Source: Paraphysomonas bandaiensis
Taxonomy: Eukaryota > Chrysophyceae
NCBI GenBank assembly: GCA_965644295.1
Contig: CBFFRP010000283.1
Span: 1-64,000, forward strand
DNA length: 64,000 nucleotides
Direction of reading: 5' to 3'
A program made the translations under genes and the position numbers. Below are positions 33,869 to 47,515 of the stretch, piece after piece. Numbering within the stretch: position 1 is the first letter of the stretch; each line of letters begins with the position of its first letter. The notes under the pieces were generated by a model, which made no database searches, had not been told where the DNA came from, and saw only the letters and a list, made by a program, of their open reading frames with translations.

Positions 33869-35865
33869 ATGGGTGGGGGGGTATCTCAACCTCAAGGTGA
33901 TGATATAGACAAAGAAGTGGTTGAGATTGGGATCAAAGGGCTTCCTGAGGCGATAGAGCAGGCTATATTTGTCCATGAGAGGTATCCAGTTATAATCGAC
34001 CCCACAGGGAAAGCACGGATGTTTTTGAAGTACCAGCTTGGTTCCTATATACGTCATAAGGAATTCTCTCAGACGAATTTGAATCGATCATTAGCAGGAG
34101 CGTTACTTCATGGCAAGACTTTAACTGTCGCATTTGAGGACTTGAATGGAATATCATACGAGTTTTTTGAGCCAGGATATTTTCCTAAAGAGGTTTTAAA
34201 TCGTGCTGAGCTTTACAAAGATGGTGTGTGGCAGACGATATTCAAGCCGGAAGAAGGGGATCCCTGCATTGAAGATATTACACCATCTCCAGAGTTTGTC
34301 TTTGTTTTATGCACTGCTTCTGATTTTGTTCCGGCGGAACTATTCGAGTATATGAGAGTTATCAAAGTTGTAGATCAAGACAATAAAAGCGACGATCAAG
34401 CTGACAATGAACTGGAACAAATCGCTGGTCTGTATGGTGCGACGGAAGTAATTAGGTGATATTTTACTATGGGACGTGGTTCGTTTAGAATAATGTTTTT
34501 TCTATTATATATAGAAATAGCACCGCAGTGGTGGAAGCAGGATTCGATGGTGACATCGAAGAATTGAGCTCACTAGTCGAGAAGGGTTATCACATTGAGT
34601 CTCGAGATGGTCGGAAGCACACAGCCCTATCTGAAGCCGCTTGTCAGGGCCACATTCCTATGATACAGCATCTCATTTCACAAGGTGCTGACCCGAATAC
34701 TGCCAATGACACCGGACGCACACCGGTGTGGCGGTCCTGCTTTAATGGCCACATGGAGGCCGTCAAGGTGCTATTAGAGGCTGGAGGAGACCCAGACTGC
34801 CGCGATAATACATCAATGGAGACTGCTTATGATGTTGCAAAGACAGATGAGATTCGTGAGCTCATTGTAAGTAGTATACACTGACAATTATATTTTGACT
34901 GTGTGGACTCAGGGCGGCTGGGATAGGAGTATCACAGAAAAACTCAAGGAAAAGCGCCGACAAGAAATACAGGCCAGTGCCGAAGCTCGTATTCGCACGT
35001 CAGCGGAGAGAGAAGAATTAGCAAGACAGAAGCTCCGATGTGAGGCAGTTGAGCTAGCAACCGCTAAAGATCTTCCTGGTCTCAAAGAATTCTTCAATAC
35101 GATAGTAAGCGAGGCAGAGCAGACATCCACGAAACCCAGGTAAATAGACCACGTGGTGCGTTGTATGCTATAGCTTATAGTGTGTAGGTTGACAGTAGAA
35201 TGTCGGAATAACACTGGTCAATCACTTCTCTCCATTGCGACTCAAAACAATGACGTGCCTATGGTCGAGTTCCTGCTGACCCATTGGAAGACTTGCGATA
35301 TGGATCGGTGGGATTTGTCGGAGGGGGAGATGAGTGTCGAAGCGAAGGTGTACAAGACCAACCCGAATTCAAGAGATCTCAAGGGGTGGAGCTGCGCGTG
35401 CATAGCAGTATTTCACGACTCACGAGCAGCATTGGCTCTCTTATTGGAACATGGGGCTGACCCTAACCTCCGCTCTTCCTATAACAAGAACGCATGGGAC
35501 CTTGCCAAGGTACGACGCTGTATATCAGAACGAATGTATCGTAAATTTCATGGAAATAGGACGAACTGGATGCAGCAGAAAAAGTAGTTCGCAGTCGGAA
35601 GGAAATTAGGCAGGTGCTAATAGACCACGATAACTCTTCAGCTACTTTATTCGGGAGGAGCTCATCCCAACAAGCAAAAGAATGTAACATGTACAAAGAC
35701 CTAGGGGAAGATGGCAGCCCTATTGTGATGCAGCAAGAAATGGAGAAAGAGATGCAAGGCTCTACAAGTAAGCCTGCCTCAAATAAAGGAAAAGGAAAAC
35801 CTACTAAGAAAGACGGGAAAAAAGAGTCTTCTGTTAGTAAAAAGAAGAAGGGTGGGAAGAAATAG
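33869..35865 (+). CDS. Dynein-AAA-like plus ankyrin-repeat protein (IQANK1-like)
   Basis: Five exons (33869-34455, 34515-34866, 34913-35139, 35188-35509, 35560-35865) encode 597 residues, all junctions in phase. Residues ~20-180 resemble the AAA module of axonemal dynein heavy chains just after the microtubule-binding stalk (ERYPVIIDPTGKARMFLK, then a GKTLTVAFEDL block). Ankyrin repeats follow at ~200-315, a charged coiled coil at ~316-390, and further ankyrin repeats to ~500. A Lys-rich tail ends the protein. Dynein-derived AAA fused to ankyrins is the layout I recall for IQANK1, found in ciliated organisms. No Walker A is seen, so ATPase activity is not expected. Its role is probably ciliary, but unproven. 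Confidence 0.8.
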
Positions 35866-36284
35866 TTTAATAGTGTTTCATGTGTGTTCTACTACAATAT
35901 TTTGAAGTGAAGTCCTCTGAGCTGTGTTTAGTTCTGCTGTTTGATACGTATTGTGCGATTGAAGAGAGTTAACAGTGTGGAATAGGTGTGACGAGAACAT
36001 TGTAGAAAAGGGTGAATTTAGTTACGAAGGAAGTAAATTCAGTTACTGATGTATGTCTAATGTTTACGTATTACGATATTTATGCATGTGCTGTTGACTC
36101 AAGATCATATGATAAACATATGTGACGGAAAGATTTTCTCCAGATATTACATGAATATTATGTGCAGTGTTTAGACCAATGTTTTCAATACTTTCATGTA
36201 TATGGATATCTTAGAATTTAGCGTTGTGTGCAATAAAGCAAGTTAAATGTTGATATTAATTTTTTATAGTACAAAACCAACTGC
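35866..36284. other. Intergenic, no gene seen
   Basis: This is the 3' flank of the ankyrin gene before the decayed LINE. A GCAATAAAG-type polyadenylation-like site is near 36230. Confidence 0.4.
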
Positions 36285-37375
36285 CATGACATGACATGCT
36301 CCAAAGCAATGCATCTGAGAGGGCGTGCTGCAAGTTGTATGAAGTGAAATCATTCAGCTCAGCCTTGGTCGAAATAGAGCCAAAACAATATGTGGCCTTG
36401 ATCCCGACAAGACTACATGCACCGATTGTAGCTACCTGCTAGATTCTCTAAAACATAATAATATGTTCCTTGACTGCACCCGTGATTCTGTCACTCTAAT
36501 ACGAGATTCGGCCTTTTAGATGCACTAAGAAAGGCGTGAAGAATCCTTACGACGCGAGACACTGCCGCCTTGGATCACCCCGGTGTATGAACGATCCTCT
36601 CCAGTAAAGCGCGGGACTCATCATTCCCTCAAGTTGAAAGATTCTGGACAGACACCATAACTCAAACCTCAAACTCTACTCAAAGCTGTCTGTGGCTCAC
36701 AAATTCACTGCAGTCTGACCTCGTTTGCAGCGGCCAAACAGATGCTTCAAGGTCGCAGTTAACGCAACGCTGCTTTTTTACTTGAGGGTTCCACACAGAC
36801 TTCCTCCCAGAGGACGTAGTAATCAGTGACTCAGGCAAAGATATCCGCCATCTACAATTCGACTTCCAACTATCGCCACACAACCACACTTCGGACCCGA
36901 TGGTGCCTCAGCAGAGAATCACAGCTGGGCGAAGGAACACATCCCAGCTCTATTTACATGACACGTCCAATAATGTATATACTGCAGTCAGCGGTGCCCC
37001 GAGACTCTACATTGCACCATCCATCACTCCCTCGGAACACTATCCTCTCATCTACATAACGCTGACCCTCCCTTAAGCTTCGTGGAACCTTACCCAAAGG
37101 GCGCCCCCCTGATCAACCGCACGTTGACACCGAAGGACTATACGTCCGTGGGCAGCTCCCACACATACTCAAGAGCGAAAGTGGTTGCACCTTAGTGCTT
37201 GCGGTGACGCACAAACAGCTTTCGTAGCGTTACATTATTAATAGGGGATGAGAATTTGTACTTGTTAGTTGCAGGTAGACGCCTATCTAGCCTGACTAGT
37301 TTTCATCTAGCTTCTTATCTAGTGCAGATTCTTGACGTCTATTGCCGCTAATAATACGACTAGAATAAAGACTGT
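36285..37375 (+). mobile_element. Decayed LINE 3'-end copy
   Basis: Translation fragments in shifting frames match the C-terminus of the LINE ORF at 22-25 kb. They include GRNRAKT, the finger region with LDSLKH and FLDCTRDS near 36372-36510, PQVERFWTDTI near 36625-36660, and EPYPKGRPPD near 37083. Stops and frameshifts are frequent. The 3' UTR with the shared LINE/SINE tail (GTTGCACCTTAGTGCTTGCG) follows at ~37170. It is heavily 5'-truncated and old, and no target-site duplication is visible. Confidence 0.88.
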
Positions 37376-37664
37376 TCAGGTAGCATTTTATATTTGTTAG
37401 TAAGCTGACGCAGACTTCTACGTCATGCATGATATGTATACACCAGTGCAGGGGCGCCCATAGACTCTACTCTGCGTTTATATGTCTAATCTGAATTTAT
37501 AAAACCTGGAAAATATCTTCTACCAGCTCTTCAAAACTGACATTTATGGGCACTATAATGTAGCAAACACTTGTCGATTACAACATTCGTCTGCATTCAT
37601 TAACAACACGACACACCGCAAAAGCCTGAACTACAACTAGAACTCTGTCGCTGCCTCTTAGAAT

Positions 37665-39476
37665 CTAAGCACCTCCACGTCCCTTAAACTTGTTAACACC
37701 TTTTCTCATCCCTCTACCCATCATTCCAGCCATACCCCCGCCACCCATGGCTTCGGATACCATGTTCTTTCCTCTACCCCCTCCACCAGGACCTAACCCT
37801 ACGCCTTGCGATGGGGCGCCCGGCTTCTCGCTTTGTGGATTTCGAACGGTCTCATCTATTCCCAGTATACAGCACGCAGCCTCGGTTGCGGCAGCAATTG
37901 AATTGAGCTTGTTGGAAGCGGGCTCCCACACTCCCACTTCCAGTGTATTGCAAATGCCTTCATTGAGCACATCCACTCCCATCCATACTCCTGAACCATC
38001 AACACCAGTGGCATGCTCTTTGCGTAAAAGATTGAGAACATCAGTACTATCAATACCAGCGTTGTCTGCAAGCTGTCGTGGGATCACCTCCAGGGCACGG
38101 GCAAAAGAAGTCACAACCAGCTGCTGTTTGCCCACAATTGTCCTTGCATGCTCCCGCAGCACCTTTGAGAGTTCTAGCTCTATCGCTCCACCACCTGCAA
38201 CGATGGATCGGCTGGCCAGAGTGCGCTTGACAATCATGATGGCATCGTGTACAGAGCGTTCAGTTTCCTCGAGGAACTGTTCACCTCCCCCACGCAACAC
38301 AATGGTGGCGGTTTTTGCCTTCAGACATCCTTTGAAAAAGTTGTACCTCTCATCACCGAGACCTTTCTCCTCAAAGAGAGCACACTCGCCAAGGACATCG
38401 CCTGTGAGCCCATTTACAGAGGTTTGTACAGCAGCGCCAGTGGCCTTGGAGACTCTATCAAGGTCATCCGTTGCCACTCTTCCTGCACAAAATATTCCCC
38501 TATCGGCGAAGTACTGTGTAGCAAGATCACCGATTGGTAAGCGAGAGAGAACCACATTGGCGCCACACTTTACGCAGTTATCAAGCTTCTCATAAATAAT
38601 ATTCCACTCAGCATCCACAATAGACTGGTACTGGTCGGGGTCAGTGATGCGTACCTCAGCATTTTCTTTCTCGCTCTTTAGTTCCAGCTCTACATTTAGC
38701 AAAAGAATCTTCGGTTTGTTTAAGTGCTTCGGCTGTTGTTCAAACCCCGCATAAGCAAATGTTTTCTTAAAGGCCACACCATCGATGAGCTGGGAGTCCG
38801 TTACAGATCCACCAGTAATTTTCTTAATCCCTATGAGCTTGATGTCGCAAAACTGCTGATCAAGAGACATTACCGCATCTACAATCATTGGGGAAAATAT
38901 GTGTTTCTGTCTGGCAATAAGTTTAGAATTTAAGGCAGTACCAGCACACTTCTCCAGTAATGCGCGGAACTCTTCACCCTCGCGCTTAATCGCTAACTTC
39001 TCTATAGTCTTGCATGCAAGGAGGGAGGCCTCGCGCAGCCCGCGAATAACAATACGGGGATGTAAGCCATCCTCAATGAAGTCCTTGACTTCCTTCAATA
39101 TCTCTGCTGCAAGAAGCACCACAGAGGTTGTTCCATCTCCTACCTCAGCATCCTACTCAATGCACAATATATTAACACAGAATAAACGAACACCCTGAAC
39201 AGTGCCTCTGACCTGTGCCATGCTGATATCCACAAGCGTCTTAGCGGCCGGATGAACGATATCCAGCAATTTCATTATAGTTGCACCATCATTGGATATT
39301 GTAGTTTTCTGACCATTACTCATCAGTTTATCCATCCCTCTTGGTCCCAGTGTTGTGCGTACAGTCTCTGCCACAGCCATACAAGAATTAATATTTGACA
39401 CAATTTGAGACTTTCCCTGACTGGTGTCAGTTCCCTCTCTCAACAGGATTATCTGGGGTTGAAAAGCCGTATTCAT
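37665..39476 (-). CDS. CCT7: Chaperonin CCT subunit eta (TCP-1 eta)
   Basis: CCT7 is one of eight subunits of the cytosolic chaperonin ring that folds actin and tubulin. Two exons (39476-39213 and 39152-37665; 60-nt intron) give 583 residues, close to the family's ~545 plus a Gly-rich tail. Group II motifs are present: [35 protein letters not shown] (around residue 94, catalytic loop) and IVAGGGAIE. The eta assignment rests on the [17 protein letters not shown] start and the GVW(M/V)GVDV region near the C-terminus. The tail is rich in Gly, Met and Arg. It is head to head with the large IQ/WW gene at 39983. Confidence 0.95.
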
Positions 39477-39982
39477 GATGGTATCAAATCACTATATCAG
39501 CCTCTCTAGTGTATAATTCGATTTAAAATGCATGTCTGATGTGCACCTCATAATTCCTCAGTGCCGAATAGGGTGAAAGATGGAATACTGTATGTATACA
39601 GTTCAAATACGTTTCTGGACATGAATAAGATAGAAGATGGGTGTACAGTTGCTGTGTGTACACTCCTTGTAGAGACATTTTCAGTATATTGAAAAAATTT
39701 CAGTCTTCAGTTTTCCGTTTCATTTCTATAGGCTGGTATGAGTTGCAGTGTGTCGTATATAGCAATGGAATGATATTTAAGCTGGTAATGTTTGTATCAC
39801 ATCATGATGAATTGCTTGAGTAAATAGTCTATACCTCACCAACCTCCAGATTTGAGTATTTTATTGTCGTTAATTAGATATCGTTATTGTCATAATGTCT
39901 TGTGTTACAAATGCATTAATGTATTGTTACATCAGTGACTGAAAGTTGAGTATATTCATCCATATCTCCCCATTCATAAAAT
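39477..39982. other. Divergent spacer, CCT7 / large IQ-WW gene
   Basis: This 506-bp spacer lies between divergent start codons. No element can be named. Confidence 0.5.
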
Positions 39983-42900
39983 ATGAATCGACCATTGACG
40001 ACAGACGAGAAGCCGTTTTTCAAGCCTAGAAAAACGCCCTTTGTTCCTCAGTCGCCATATGGAAGGCCGATGACGTCGTCTATAAAAATTGACAAGTCGT
40101 CCATCATATGGAGAGACTTTTTGAATGGGGTTAAGCGACGAAAACGCCTTCTGAATCATATCAGAAGCGTAGCGATAGATGAAAATGACCTTACATCTAC
40201 TTTGAAAAGGCTTTTAATGGAGGTCCGTCAAATTACACTTAAGGTTATAGAGGACGCATTGGAGATAGAGTATCGTTCTCAGTTTGGTGAAGTAAAAGCC
40301 CCAATACGCGCAGGAACTGCGATGCAATTACCACCATTGTCGAGTTTTAGAGGCTTAGAAGGGAAAGAAGACTTATATATGCTATCTGACATCGTATCGG
40401 ACTGCGACGACTTATATAAGATGCCTAACATACAGGCATTTTTGCCTCTCGACTTTCCACATACGCGCAACCCGTTCATTTTAGGGAAGGATGTGGACGC
40501 CCTTGCGGTACTAGACTGCCCTAGACCTGAAGCGGGAAACATGGCTATGGAATTAAAGGCTCTTGAGTTTCTACGTTACAAGCGCGCCGCAAAGGCTCTT
40601 TTGCGGGCAGAAGCACAGGTGATGAATAGAATGCCCCTCACACTCGAAGACGTTGAATACCTCTGGCAGCAGCTGCCCAAGGACAGGAACGCCAGCATTC
40701 TTGTTCGTTCTGTCATAACGCTGCTTCATGAGGATAACACTCACCACTCTCAGCGTGGTCCAGAGCTTCGATATCTTGTGGACGATGCTATATATGTAGA
40801 TCCACCGGAGTTTCTTCGTCTGCTGAATAAGTACGAGAAGGGGGTTGTATACAGTATCGATCTCCTTGCTGCTGTGCGCCACGTTCTCAAAGAATGCTCG
40901 ACTAAAAATTTTACTGACATTGCGTCAGCATATCTTACAGAATGGGTTAGATTAATTGTGGGGATCAATTGTTTCAAGGGAGAGGGCCCCGGAATGCACC
41001 CGGAGAGGGCGGAACAGAGAAGTTCCAGTCAGTCCCCGAAGAGAAAGAAGCGGGCACAGTCCACATCTCCTCCCAAAAAAGGAAAGTCTTACAAACGGGA
41101 AGAGTCATCAGATGCGGAATCGATTGGCTCTACATCGAAGTCTACGCGTCGTGGTAAGAGAAATGACGAGGGAGGGTTTGGAAAAAAGAAATCGGGGATG
41201 AGGGCTTCCATTGACTCTCAGGATAGCATTAGTGTAGATGATAGCACTCCACAAAAGAAAACTTCTAGTAAGCCATCACCTGAAAAAAAGAAGAAGAAGA
41301 AAAAGGAAACAGCAGCTGCTTCCTCAGATCCACTGAAGGACCTTATGAAGATAGGGCCTAAGAAATCGAAAAAGGGGCGTGTCGACGATGAGGATGTATC
41401 CATGGACCAAATTAATGCACTTAAGTACGAGATCATTAAGATGCAGCAGGAATTGCTCAAGCGTAAGATTCTTGACCCAAAAAATTTCGGCGTTCTTCCT
41501 GCGAAGATGTATGGTCCAACTGTGGCTGCTGCTGATGAAAAGGATTCCTCAAAGAGTGTTGGCATTGGAAAGAACGCCGCGAAAAAGGTGGACCCGATGG
41601 AGCTTATGGCTAAGGTAGAAGTTGAAGAAGCTGGAGAGGAGCCAGAGTTTGTTATGGAACTGCGGAAGAGTGCGGAGCGATTGAATGCACTGGTGCTGCT
41701 GCGTGAGCCGATGCCTCTTAGATTTAGCAACGGTGGATTTGTGGAGGTTTTGGTTGATTCCAACAAGTCCACCATATACACCCAATACCGACGCACAATA
41801 GAAAAAAATGAAGAGGAAGACGATTCTTATTCGGACGACGGACTGGAAGAGCCAACCAAGGAGCAGCAAATCATTGTTTTTAACGCACTCAATAAACTCC
41901 TCTTCGACAGGCTTACGGGGCTAAAGATTGACCCCATTGTGGAGATGCCAGAGAAGCTTAGGGCTAATCAATTGTCCGGATTCTTGGGAACTGTTCAACG
42001 GCACTTGGACCGACTGGGAAAACCAGATGTTCTCCGACAGCAACTGGTGTACGATATAGACATGTGCGTTGTTAGCGAAGTTCTTTCTTCAGGCAATATT
42101 GCTGTAGATGTAACTATTGAAAGAGTGGAAAGTAGCCCAGGGCTTGCTGTGCGTGCCATACCCCGGTCAGGTTCTCTTTATTCCGCGGAGAGAATGGACA
42201 ATACACCAATAACTCTATTCGTTCATGACCGGGAGCTGATGGTTCTCCTCATCAATCAGAGGGGACTCTACACATTGGCACTCACAAAATGGAGCTGCTT
42301 GGAAATGGTGGCAAGGTGGTTGCTAGGACGTATCAAAATCAATAGAATTCCATTTCCTATATATAAAAGCCAGAACAAAGTAGGTTTCGACAACACGGGA
42401 CGAATTGCAGATGCGACAGAAATAGATGACAATGTTACAAAAACTTATTTTGAAGTAGATATTGACAGATCAGTTGATTTGATGCCAGAGGTGAAAGACT
42501 TCTGGAGGGCTCGTAGTGTACCAACTCTGAATGGCGTAGTTGTGGAATGTGATGTGACTGCTCACCAAGACCTCGAAATGTTGTACATAACTGTAGATGT
42601 AGAGCTCTTGTTTCTTCATCCTTCAGTAATAGAGCGCAGGAAGAAAGAAAAAGAAATAGCGAATGCCAAGAGAGCAAAGTTGATCAGGTTTGTGACTCCT
42701 TATGATGACGACCACGCGCTGGACCAGGAGATTGAAAACACCTGGGACATACCGTTCGAGACTGATCCAGAGGTCGAACGACATCACCTGAAATTCTCGT
42801 TTGGTCTCACTGGTGACGAACTCCTAATGTTTGGTTGTGGAGAATCGTTGGACGACAAGAAGATCAAATCAAAGGATCAGGGATACCAGTCGAACACTTT

Positions 42901-45900
42901 CATGAAGAATGTCCTTGGACGGCTGTCCTTACATTTTCTTGGATCTAAGAATCAGCCACATGATGAGGAAAAGAACTGTATTGCCGAAGAGAATTGGGAA
43001 TTGAAGTACAACCGCCGTTTGATGAGAGACGTCCGTACGATATCTGGCGGTGTAATGGTGGTCATAGCGTCCGGAGTTGGAGGAGAAATTCTCTTTGAGG
43101 CAACGCCCACAGATTCACTGCTGTATGGAGAGGTTCGTTCAAATAGTGTGTACTATTTGCAATCATTTAATGTGTTTTGTTGGTAGGTGGGACCAAAGTT
43201 GTTTTCTGTATCTGAACTTGACGAAATCGTTCTCTCCGAAGGCTGGTCAACTGACTTGTTGGAGCCATCCAATCGCGTGAATTTGGCTCATCGTGTACTT
43301 GAGAAAATGAAATGCGTCTTTGATAATGAGAGGTATCGACTGGAGTTCTATACTTTCCCAGAGACAAGATTGCTAGAAATAGTAGTACAAGGTACTGTGA
43401 ACAAAAGCGAAAACTCTATTGGCAGCGTAGAAATCGACAGTCAATTGACATTGAATGATCTTCGTGTAGTACTGAATCACGAACTTGATCGTGATTTACT
43501 TCCGAAGTTATACAGATTTATGTATAAAGGCGCCGTTTGTGCGCTGAAGCAAGAACCATTTCGCAAGGCATGGGATTGCTTGCCGAAGTGTTTTCTTCAA
43601 TCCAAAACTGTTCGAGAAGTAACTAGAAGTAAGGACACGACTGATAAGGCTCAAGAAGCTATAGATAGAGCTGTTGCCAAAGCCAGGAAAGCTGAGGAAG
43701 AAGCACAGAAAAAGAGCAAAGCTGGAAAAAAACTTGTTCCAGTTCCCATACAGACTCTTTGCTTGGCTCAGGAAGGGGTTTGGCATATATTAACACGGCA
43801 CGACATCACCGGTATTATTTTTCCTGGTGATGTATTGCGCATAGGCCACATTGAAAGTTCTGATTATATTGTTCCGATGACGTTTTCCCGCACACTTGAA
43901 CTGGCTTCAGCGGGCGCGGAGCTACCTGATGGTACAATAAATGAAGCAGCTAAGCCTGTAAAGACTATTCCTATCGACAACTACTTCCTGACTTATGGGG
44001 AGTCAGATTTATTTATCACCGGTAATATTCCCTTTTCTGAAGTCCCGGTGCCCACCCCAAGGGATGAGGACATCCCCGAACCTGAGGTCTATTTTGATGA
44101 AGAGGGAAATGCAGTGGTAGTCGAAGCCCCGAAGGTCGACCCGGAGACGCTTATTGATCCTGTGTTTCGGTACCCTGCGATTGAATCTGAGGAGTCCAAG
44201 GAGGAAGAAGACACTGTGCCGGATATGGTTGCGCCTTCGAAACAAGTTTCTAAGTCTTTAACCAGATCATTTTCTGATATGAATATGCGAAATGATGAAA
44301 AAGAAGTGATTGCTGCATCCCTTCGTAAGGAGAAGGACAAAGCAGAGGCCAAAGCTCGCAAGGAGAAGTCCACCAATAAACGTCCACCTGGAAAAATATT
44401 TAAGGATTTGTGGCTGTGGAAGTGCATTCCGCGATCAGAAGACAACCGCCCAAGATGGCGCCAGCAATACGACAATGGAGAGATATCATATACGTACCTA
44501 TACCGCGAGCGTCCTCCTGTACCAAACCCAACATATTTCCATGTAACTGTGTCATTGGCGTTGATGGAAGAGTATTGTAAGGATACTCGATGTCAGGATA
44601 TGTCGCCATATACTCAGCGAGTAAATCTTGTTCCCCAAATTGCTATCGACTTCTACACGGAGCAAATGTACGACCACCTTGTTACCATGGCACCTCCAAG
44701 TACAACGAAGGGCATCGACGAAGATAAGTTTATGGCGATTATGAAAACGTTGAACATATTTCCTGATATGCATAAACCCCAGCGACAGTCTCAACTAAGC
44801 CTTGCGTTCTTCCGCGAAGTGAACGGCAAGGAGGGTGATGAGACATACTTAAACTACTACGGTTTTTGCAATCTAATTCAAGAAATAGCTTTGATTCGTT
44901 TTCCGGCTGGTATGTTTGATCTGGATGGACCGGAGGCAAGTCACAACAATATATACGCAGCTCCTGGTGATGGTCCGCCAGTTCCTCCCGCAGTAGATGC
45001 CTCGGATAATGCTAGTGTAGACAGTTCAGCTGCTGACAGTACTGCTAGTGGCAGTTTGAAACGCCCAGCTCTGACCAAACGAGCCCAAGTGAAAACCAAG
45101 AAGAAGACTGTGACGCAAAACAAGAAGAACAAGCTTCTTGCAATGGAAAACTCACTTCTCTCACAAGTGGATCCAGCTCATGCTGCAATAGCGTACAGAA
45201 AGTTTGTCACCGATTATTTTATTACTGTGAAGAAAATATCGGATGCTGTTTGGGAGCACGCCAAATCCTTGGCAATGGATATTGAAGCTGTAAAATACGC
45301 TGCTGCCACTCGCATCATGACTGTTTGGCGAAGAGGATACCATCTTTCGAACTACAAGACGTTCAGGAAGGGTATGGTATTCTTGCAATCGTATATTCGG
45401 ATGAGACAAGCGATTGTGCGAATTAGAAATCTACTTCGACTATACACCGAGGACTGGCTATTTCGACTAAGGTATCATGCTGCAATACTGGCACAGAGTT
45501 CAGTGAGGAGATATCTCTGCCGCTGCTGGTATATTAAGACAATGACGAAGATTAGAGATAGAGAAATAGTCGTGGCAAAAGCACGAAGGCAGCGACAGAG
45601 CAAATTGCGTAAGAGAGAGCGAAAAGGCATTGTGTTTAAACAAATTCGGCGTATCAATGGAATTATGGTTATGCTAATTCTACGACGTAAAGATCAGAGA
45701 AATTATAGCAATGATTATGGAATGAAACTTGAAGTCTACAATCCAGATTTTCAGGCCATCAGTGTTTTCATCATTGAGGAAGTTGATTTGCGAAAATACA
45801 TGCAGGAGATTTTACAAGTAGATGCTTTGAGCATCGGAGACCTTTTGAACAAAAATAATCTTGAAAAGGTCATTTCAGTTCGTCTACTGTGTCGACGGTC

Positions 45901-47515
45901 GAAGCGAGTAGGAGACGCTCCAAAGCTTATTCTTAGCAGACAAGCGCTCGGACAGAAGGGTCCTAAGATAATGACGAGGGGACGAAATATCAAAGGGGAG
46001 CTGTTCATGTGTTCATTGTACGAAACTGGGTACGACATTGTTGTACAGTGCTATCATCAGCGTACTAGCAAAATATTTCCATGTACTATCCTTCACTCTG
46101 CAATGACAGAATGGGTGACGAAGGAATATATTAAAACATGTAGTTCTGACATTGAGAAGCAGCTTCAGCCACCACTTCTACGGTCTGAAAATAGGAATCA
46201 GTTACACCATTGGCTTATCAACAACATTGTTGTCGATAAGAGATATGGAAAATTTCAAGTAATGTTTGCTTTCCAATTGAGAAAGGGTGTTAAGATGGAT
46301 TCGATTATTAAGATACAGTCAGTATTCCGTATGTGCATACAACGCATGAAAATACCCAAAATAGTAGATTCATACAGCCTGAAGGTTAACTCAGATAGTT
46401 TTGAAAGCAGTCACCCTTATTATCTCAATATATATACTGGGGAGTCATCATGGTACAAGCCATCCCTATTGAAAGAGCACCAGGACCTCCCGACGCAACC
46501 CATGTATAAGTGGGTCCAATTACCATACTCTGTTGACCCCCTCTATGTTAACCCGCTCACTGGAAAATACACACACTATACGACTGACGGCGCCGCTCGA
46601 ATAATACAGTCATTAGTAAGGAACTGGTTGATGAAGCCTTTCCGTCTCCCGAAAGACAAGTTTATAAGAGCTGCGACATTTGAAAGAGAAGTACAAAGTT
46701 GTTACGAAAGAGAACCCCGTAGACTTGCTTTCATTCTTAACTATGCTCTTATTGCCTTCTGCGTCCGCCTAGATTATCGACTTGCGCGCCAGCTAATATT
46801 AGAGGCACTTGATCTAGCTGACACGAATCCGCTCACCACGAGGCTCCATGCCGTATTCCTAATATCCACTTGCGAAGCTCCGCTTGCTGTGAATCGTGCC
46901 CACGCCGACAGCTTGTTGCAGGATGCAGCTAGGCGAGATCCTGAGGGCCTAAAGTTCAGAACAGCGCTGAATTTGTTCTTCAAATATGGTTGCTACAGAC
47001 AGCCTCGTAATGCGCGGACGTTACTGCACCTAGGTCTAGCAGAGTATTACGTGTATAAGAATATGGTCAATGCTGAAGTCTGTCTCCGTCGTGCTGTTTC
47101 CCTTGCACCTTTTGACTCTTGTGTTATGGAGAATTGGAAACGTCTTCGAGATGACTTTCCTGAGAAAAAGCTTGTTTATAGACCTAGAGGCCGCTTGGAA
47201 AAAATTAACGCAGAGGTGGGTGGGAAACGGACGACTATTCATGGGCGTCCAGTGGTGGAAAATCCCGAGTGGGCAGGATGGGTATTTGTTGAAACAGACC
47301 CGATGTTCAAGGATAATGATGCTGAAGAATACTGGTACAACCCTGCTACGGGTGAGTCACAACCGTTTATACCAGAAAATTGGCACCGTCAATGGGAACT
47401 CAGGGTCCTTCGAAGTGTGTTCGAGGGTGAAGTGAACGGCCTCGAGCATTACTTTGACCCAGCCACGTCCACATATTTTCATAGGCATGTGCTGACAGAC
47501 ACTTACCAGTCGTAG
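39983..47515 (+). CDS. Giant 2,492-residue protein with IQ motifs, WW-like domains and TPR-like tail
   Basis: Two exons (39983-43132 and 43187-47515) are joined by one 54-nt intron, in phase. I do not recognise the family. Residues ~345-460 are a Lys/Ser-rich disordered linker (KKKKKK runs). Several beta-rich segments recur along the protein. Residues ~1750-1850 form a basic helical stretch with repeated IQ-like motifs, and two more IQs lie near 2095 and 2200, so calmodulin binding is likely. WW-like modules occur near 2125 (YYLNIYTGESSWY) and 2425 (YWYNPATGESQ). A helical TPR-like region sits at ~2230-2370. Size, IQ content and a ciliated host suggest an axonemal scaffold; that is inference. 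Confidence 0.75.

Noticed and set aside
37690-39198. Plus-strand ORF of 301 codons opposite CCT7
   Set aside because: It is an antisense shadow of a highly conserved chaperonin gene.
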